Below the pieces are notes generated by a model. It worked only from the letters and a program-made list of their open reading frames with translations. It made no database searches and was not told the origin of the DNA. Below, piece by piece: positions 6,413 to 8,769 of a DNA stretch of 8,769 bases. Origin of the DNA: Clostridia bacterium (GTDB lineage: Bacteria > Bacillota > Clostridia > Oscillospirales > CAG-272); the NCBI GenBank assembly GCA_017629925.1, contig JAGBWH010000034.1, positions 1-8,769 of the forward strand, in the 5' to 3' direction. The translations under genes and the position numbers were made by a program. Within the stretch, counting starts at the first letter, position 1. Every line of letters starts with the position of its first letter.

Positions 6413-7546
6413 ATGGCAAGTTTGTCCCTTAAACACATCTACAAAAAATACCCTGGTGGCGTTACAGCCGTTTCCGATTTCTGCCTGGAAATCAAAGACA
6501 AAGAATTTCTCGTTCTCGTTGGTCCTTCCGGTTGTGGTAAATCTACCACCCTGCGTATGATTGCTGGTCTGGAAGAAATCTCCGAAGGCGAACTCTTTAT
6601 CGGTGACACACTCGTAAACGATATCGTTCCTAAAGACAGAGATATCGCCATGGTGTTCCAAAACTACGCTCTGTATCCTCACATGACCGTATATGAAAAC
6701 ATGGCATTCGGTCTGAAACTCCGCAAAACACCAAAAGAAGAAATCAAACGCCGCGTTGAAGAAGCTGCAAAAATTCTGGATATCAGCCCCCTGCTCGACA
6801 GAAAGCCCAAAGCTATGTCTGGTGGTCAGAAACAACGTGTGGCGCTCGGTCGTGCTATCGTTCGCCAACCTAAAGTATTCTTGCTCGACGAACCTCTCTC
6901 CAACTTGGACGCTAAACTTCGTGCAAGCATGAGAACAGAGCTTACCAAACTCCATCAAAGACTGGGTACCACCTTTATCTACGTAACGCACGACCAAACA
7001 GAAGCTATGACCATGGCGACTCGTATCGTGGTTATGAAAGACGGTCTCATTCAACAAGTTGATACACCTCAAAACCTCTACGATTTCCCTGTAAATATGT
7101 TCGTTGCTGGCTTTATCGGCACACCCCAAATGAACTTCATTACAGCGAAACTCACCAAAAAAGAAAACGATCTGTACCTCAACTTTGGCACAAACAGCAT
7201 CAAACTCCCTGCTGATAAAGCAAACAACCCCGCCCTCAAAGAATACATCGACCAAGAAGTGGTCATGGGCGTTCGTCCTGAATGCGTGATGGAAGACGAA
7301 GCACACCTTGCCGTTCTCCAAGACAGCACCATTGATGCCAGCGTAGAAGTGACCGAGCTCATGGGCTCCGAAATCTTCCTGTATCTGGGCTTTGACGGTA
7401 TGGAAGATGCTACCAACGGCAAAAACATCATTGCTCGTGTGTCTGCTCGTTCCACCGCTCGCACAGGTCACCAAATCAAAGTGGCATTCGATACTACTCG
7501 TATGCACATCTTTGATAAAGATACCGAACGTTGCATTTGCCACTAA
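6413..7546 (+). CDS. ugpC: MalK/MsmX/UgpC-type carbohydrate ABC transporter ATP-binding protein
   Basis: This 377-residue ATPase would energise import of sugars or sugar-phosphates through partner permeases at the inner face of the membrane. All nucleotide-binding motifs are intact: Walker [10 protein letters not shown] (37-45), Q-loop Gln83 in [13 protein letters not shown], signature SGGQKQR (136-142), Walker B VFLLDEP (155-161), D-loop SNLD (163-166) and switch His193. From about residue 236 comes the TOBE/OB regulatory domain of the MalK class, with the typical [10 protein letters not shown] and GVRPE segments. No permease or binding-protein gene lies nearby. In Firmicutes, orphan ATPases of this type (MsmX, MsmK) commonly serve several sugar importers, which suits the monocistronic layout and strong signals seen here. 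Which sugars it serves cannot be read from the sequence. The promoter is at 6326-6354, with hairpins at 7549-7619. Confidence 0.93.
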   Translation: MASLSLKHIYKKYPGGVTAVSDFCLEIKDKEFLVLVGPSGCGKSTTLRMIAGLEEISEGELFIGDTLVNDIVPKDRDIAMVFQNYALYPHMTVYENMAFGLKLRKTPKEEIKRRVEEAAKILDISPLLDRKPKAMSGGQKQRVALGRAIVRQPKVFLLDEPLSNLDAKLRASMRTELTKLHQRLGTTFIYVTHDQTEAMTMATRIVVMKDGLIQQVDTPQNLYDFPVNMFVAGFIGTPQMNFITAKLTKKENDLYLNFGTNSIKLPADKANNPALKEYIDQEVVMGVRPECVMEDEAHLAVLQDSTIDASVEVTELMGSEIFLYLGFDGMEDATNGKNIIARVSARSTARTGHQIKVAFDTTRMHIFDKDTERCICH

Positions 7547-7548
7547 TT

Positions 7549-7579
7549 TTCATACTTGACTTGGTCAAAATTGTATGAA
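7549..7579. other. Bulged 12-bp hairpin just after the ugpC stop codon
   Basis: TTCATACTTGAC (7549-7560) and GTCAA plus GTATGAA (7564-7568 and 7573-7579) form two helices of five and seven pairs with a four-base bulge (AATT) and a TTG loop. It begins two bases after the stop. There is no T-run, so it is more likely a transcript-end stabiliser than a terminator. Confidence 0.45.
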
Positions 7580-7588
7580 TGAAGAAAA

Positions 7589-7619
7589 ACCCCCTGCTGA
7601 TTTTCATATCACAGGGGGT
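7589..7619. terminator. Probable intrinsic terminator after ugpC
   Basis: ACCCCCTG (7589-7596) pairs with CAGGGGGT (7612-7619), extended by TGA/TCA (7598-7600 with 7609-7611) across a one-base bulge. On the plus strand it is followed by only a mixed T-rich stretch (AATTCTTTC). Read on the minus strand the tail is richer in T. It probably ends the ugpC transcript. Confidence 0.6.
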
Positions 7620-7694
7620 AATTCTTTCTACAAGCCATATTGATACGTCTGAAAGATAACACAAAAAAACGAAGAATACAAGGAGATAAAAGAG

Positions 7695-8465
7695 ATGGCA
7701 TTACTCGAACTCAATATATTTAGTGAAGCATTGGGCATGCAACAGCAAGTGTATGTGATCATGCCACAGAAAAGCACCAAAGGTGAAATCGGCATAGAGA
7801 ACGGAGAAAAGCAAGGGGATGGATATAAATGCCTGTTTTTGCTTCACGGGCTCAGCGATAACCATACAATTTGGCTTCGCCGCACCTCTGTGGAGCGATA
7901 TGCCCAAGAGTATGGCATTTGCGTGGTCATGCCGTTTGCTGACAGAAGCTTTTATACCAACATGAAATACGGCGGAAAATATTACACCTACATAGCAAAA
8001 GAACTGCCATCCATACTCATGCAAATGCTACACATCTCACCCAAAAGAGAGGACCATTATATCGCAGGTCTCTCAATGGGGGGATACGGTGCCCTCAAAA
8101 TTGGTCTAAGAGAATGTGAAACCTTCTGTGCTGCTGCAGGTCTTTCTGCTGTGGCAGATATTGGCTGGTGCAAGAATCGTTTTCCAGACGACCTAAAAAG
8201 CATTTTTGGCGAAGACATTGTCATCCCACCCGAAGATGATTTGTTTGCTTTGGCGGAAATGCAAGACAGCCATCCCCTAAAACCTCGTATTTACATGGGC
8301 ATTGGCACAGAGGACGTGCTCTATGAAGGAAACCTGCGCCTAAAAGCCAAGTTTGAGACACTCCACTATGACTACACTTACAGGGAATCCAAAGGCGCGC
8401 ACACCTGGGCATTTTGGGATGAATACATCCAGTATGTGCTGGAGTGGTTACTACAGAAAGCGTAA
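7695..8465 (+). CDS. Serine esterase, tributyrin/feruloyl esterase type (alpha/beta hydrolase, esterase D-like)
   Basis: This 256-residue protein belongs to the putative-esterase branch of the alpha/beta hydrolases (PF00756 type). The oxyanion-side motif FLLHGLSDNHTIWLRRTSVE (48-67) is followed by MPFADRSFYTNMKYG (79-93), typical of the lactococcal tributyrin esterase EstA and rumen feruloyl esterases. The nucleophile elbow GLSMGGYG puts Ser127 at the active site. Asp207 (GTEDVLYEG) and His236 (GAHTWAFW) complete the triad. Expected action: hydrolysis of short-chain or aromatic acyl esters, for example acetyl or feruloyl groups released from plant polysaccharides. There is no signal peptide, so it is cytoplasmic. 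A hydrophilic stretch (about residues 25-43) before the first core strand is longer than I would expect for the family. The start is supported by AGGAG (7681-7685). No convincing promoter is visible in 7620-7694. Array B starts ten bases after the stop. Confidence 0.85.
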   Translation: MALLELNIFSEALGMQQQVYVIMPQKSTKGEIGIENGEKQGDGYKCLFLLHGLSDNHTIWLRRTSVERYAQEYGICVVMPFADRSFYTNMKYGGKYYTYIAKELPSILMQMLHISPKREDHYIAGLSMGGYGALKIGLRECETFCAAAGLSAVADIGWCKNRFPDDLKSIFGEDIVIPPEDDLFALAEMQDSHPLKPRIYMGIGTEDVLYEGNLRLKAKFETLHYDYTYRESKGAHTWAFWDEYIQYVLEWLLQKA

Positions 8466-8475
8466 TTTTGGAAAG

Positions 8476-8507
8476 TTTAGTTTGTCTGACTTATCAGACA
8501 AACTAAA
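8476..8507 (+). repeat. Long leading hairpin (H1) of array B
   Basis: TTTAGTTTGTCTGA (8476-8489) and TCAGACAAACTAAA (8494-8507) form a perfect 14-bp stem with loop CTTA. No T-run follows; the next bases are the first GCGATAT linker. It holds the same place as the 11-bp H1 of array A, just after a stop codon and before the AAATCC hairpin, so the arrays share an architecture even though the stems differ. It may also end the esterase transcript. Confidence 0.75.
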
Positions 8508-8630
8508 GCGATATAAATCCTCACGGATTTGCGATATGCTTCGGTATACCTCGCCAAAGGCGAGATATACAAAACCGCGATATGCCTGCGGCGCGATATG
8601 CCGCGAACTGCGCGGCGTGAGGATTTATAT
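8508..8630. repeat. Hairpin array B, left half: linker GCGATAT
   Basis: Four exact GCGATAT copies (starting 8508, 8531, 8577 and 8593) alternate with palindromes. H2 is AAATCC-TCAC-GGATTT (8515-8530). H3 is a longer stem, GTATA/TATAC then CTCGCC/GGCGAG with one mismatch and loop AAA (8544-8570). H4 is GCC-TGC-GGC (8584-8592). H5 is GCCGCG/CGCGGC with a five-base loop (8600-8616). The segment is bounded by a 15-base perfect inverted repeat: ATATAAATCCTCACG (8511-8525) against CGTGAGGATTTATAT (8616-8630). That outer pairing would enclose H3 and H4 and is incompatible with the local H2 hairpin. Confidence 0.85.
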
Positions 8631-8649
8631 TTAGCGTACTTTCCACCAC

Positions 8650-8769
8650 ATTCGCCAAAGGCGAATATATCGCTATTCTGCTCAGCAGAATAATATCGCT
8701 ATCTCGCTGTGCGAGATAATATCGCTGTTTGCTATGCAAACAATATCGCGTGAGCGAAGCGAACCAACC
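8650..8769. repeat. Hairpin array B, right half: inverted linker ATATCGC, runs off the window
   Basis: The linker appears here only as its reverse complement: ATATCGC at 8667, 8693, 8719 and 8743, all exact. The palindromes between are H6 ATTCGCC-AAA-GGCGAAT (8650-8666), H7 TATTCTGC-TCA-GCAGAATA (8674-8692), H8 TATCTCGC-TGT-GCGAGATA (8700-8718) and H9 TGTTTGC-TAT-GCAAACA (8726-8742). Apart from the linkers there is not one extra base between stems. A four-base stem TCGC/GCGA (8746-8757) follows and the window ends. H6 and H3 share the core CGCCAAAGGCG, suggesting one was copied from the other. Bases 8631-8649 form a short unstructured gap between the halves. There are no genes in 8466-8769; the open frames there are low-credibility readings of the repeats. 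Confidence 0.85.

Noticed and set aside
6353..7543. Long antisense open frame (396 codons) opposite ugpC
   Set aside because: Same pattern: the sense strand encodes all ABC ATPase motifs, and the antisense product matches nothing I recognise.
8476..8507. Classical intrinsic terminator after the esterase
   Set aside because: The 14-bp stem is strong but no T-run follows on the plus strand; it is reported instead as the leading hairpin of array B, with termination left open.
8353..8634. Open frame of 93 codons overlapping the esterase end and array B
   Set aside because: It is out of frame with the well-supported esterase and its C-terminal half is translated repeat linkers and stems.

Overview
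The window looks like chromosomal DNA of an endospore-forming member of class Clostridia; I cannot name the genus. The best evidence is a SipL-type spore morphogenesis protein (SPOCS/DUF3794 region plus C-terminal LysM), a family characteristic of clostridial sporulation. Strong AGGAG-type ribosome binding sites and good sigma-A promoters (TTGACA or TTTACA with TATAAT or TATACT) fit a Firmicute.

Layout. 1-896 (minus): N-terminal part of a ROK-fold protein that runs off the left edge, with a consensus promoter and a leader that could fold in two ways. 1130-2692 (plus): sipL-like gene. 2701-2950: hairpin array A, a second structured module and a strong terminator, followed by another terminator (2960-2981). 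3015-3252: a sigma-A promoter and a short, apparently decayed coding fragment. 3286-3999 and 4044-6209 (plus): RsuA-type 16S rRNA pseudouridine synthase and the RNA-binding protein Tex, 44 bases apart and probably co-transcribed. 6326-7619: a monocistronic MalK/MsmX/UgpC-type sugar ABC transporter ATPase with its own promoter and hairpins after the stop. 7695-8465: a serine esterase of the tributyrin/feruloyl esterase type. 8476-8769: hairpin array B, still continuing at the right edge.

The genes do not form one pathway. There is a spore coat gene, an rRNA-modification/RNA-binding pair, a carbohydrate-uptake ATPase and an esterase. The last two, and possibly the ROK protein, would suit a plant-glycan-using gut or anaerobic-digester lifestyle, but that is inference.

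The most unusual content is the pair of hairpin arrays, each starting within about 10 bases of a stop codon. Each array is a string of short, near-perfect palindromes whose stems all differ, joined with no slack by an exact heptamer. That heptamer is TCGATAT in array A (four copies) and GCGATAT in array B (four copies). In each array the reverse complement of its own heptamer appears downstream: once in A (ATATCGA) and four times in B (ATATCGC). The stems vary, the linker is constant within an array but differs between arrays, and its inverted partner changes with it. No ordinary terminator or simple repeat explains this, and it is my candidate for an undescribed element.
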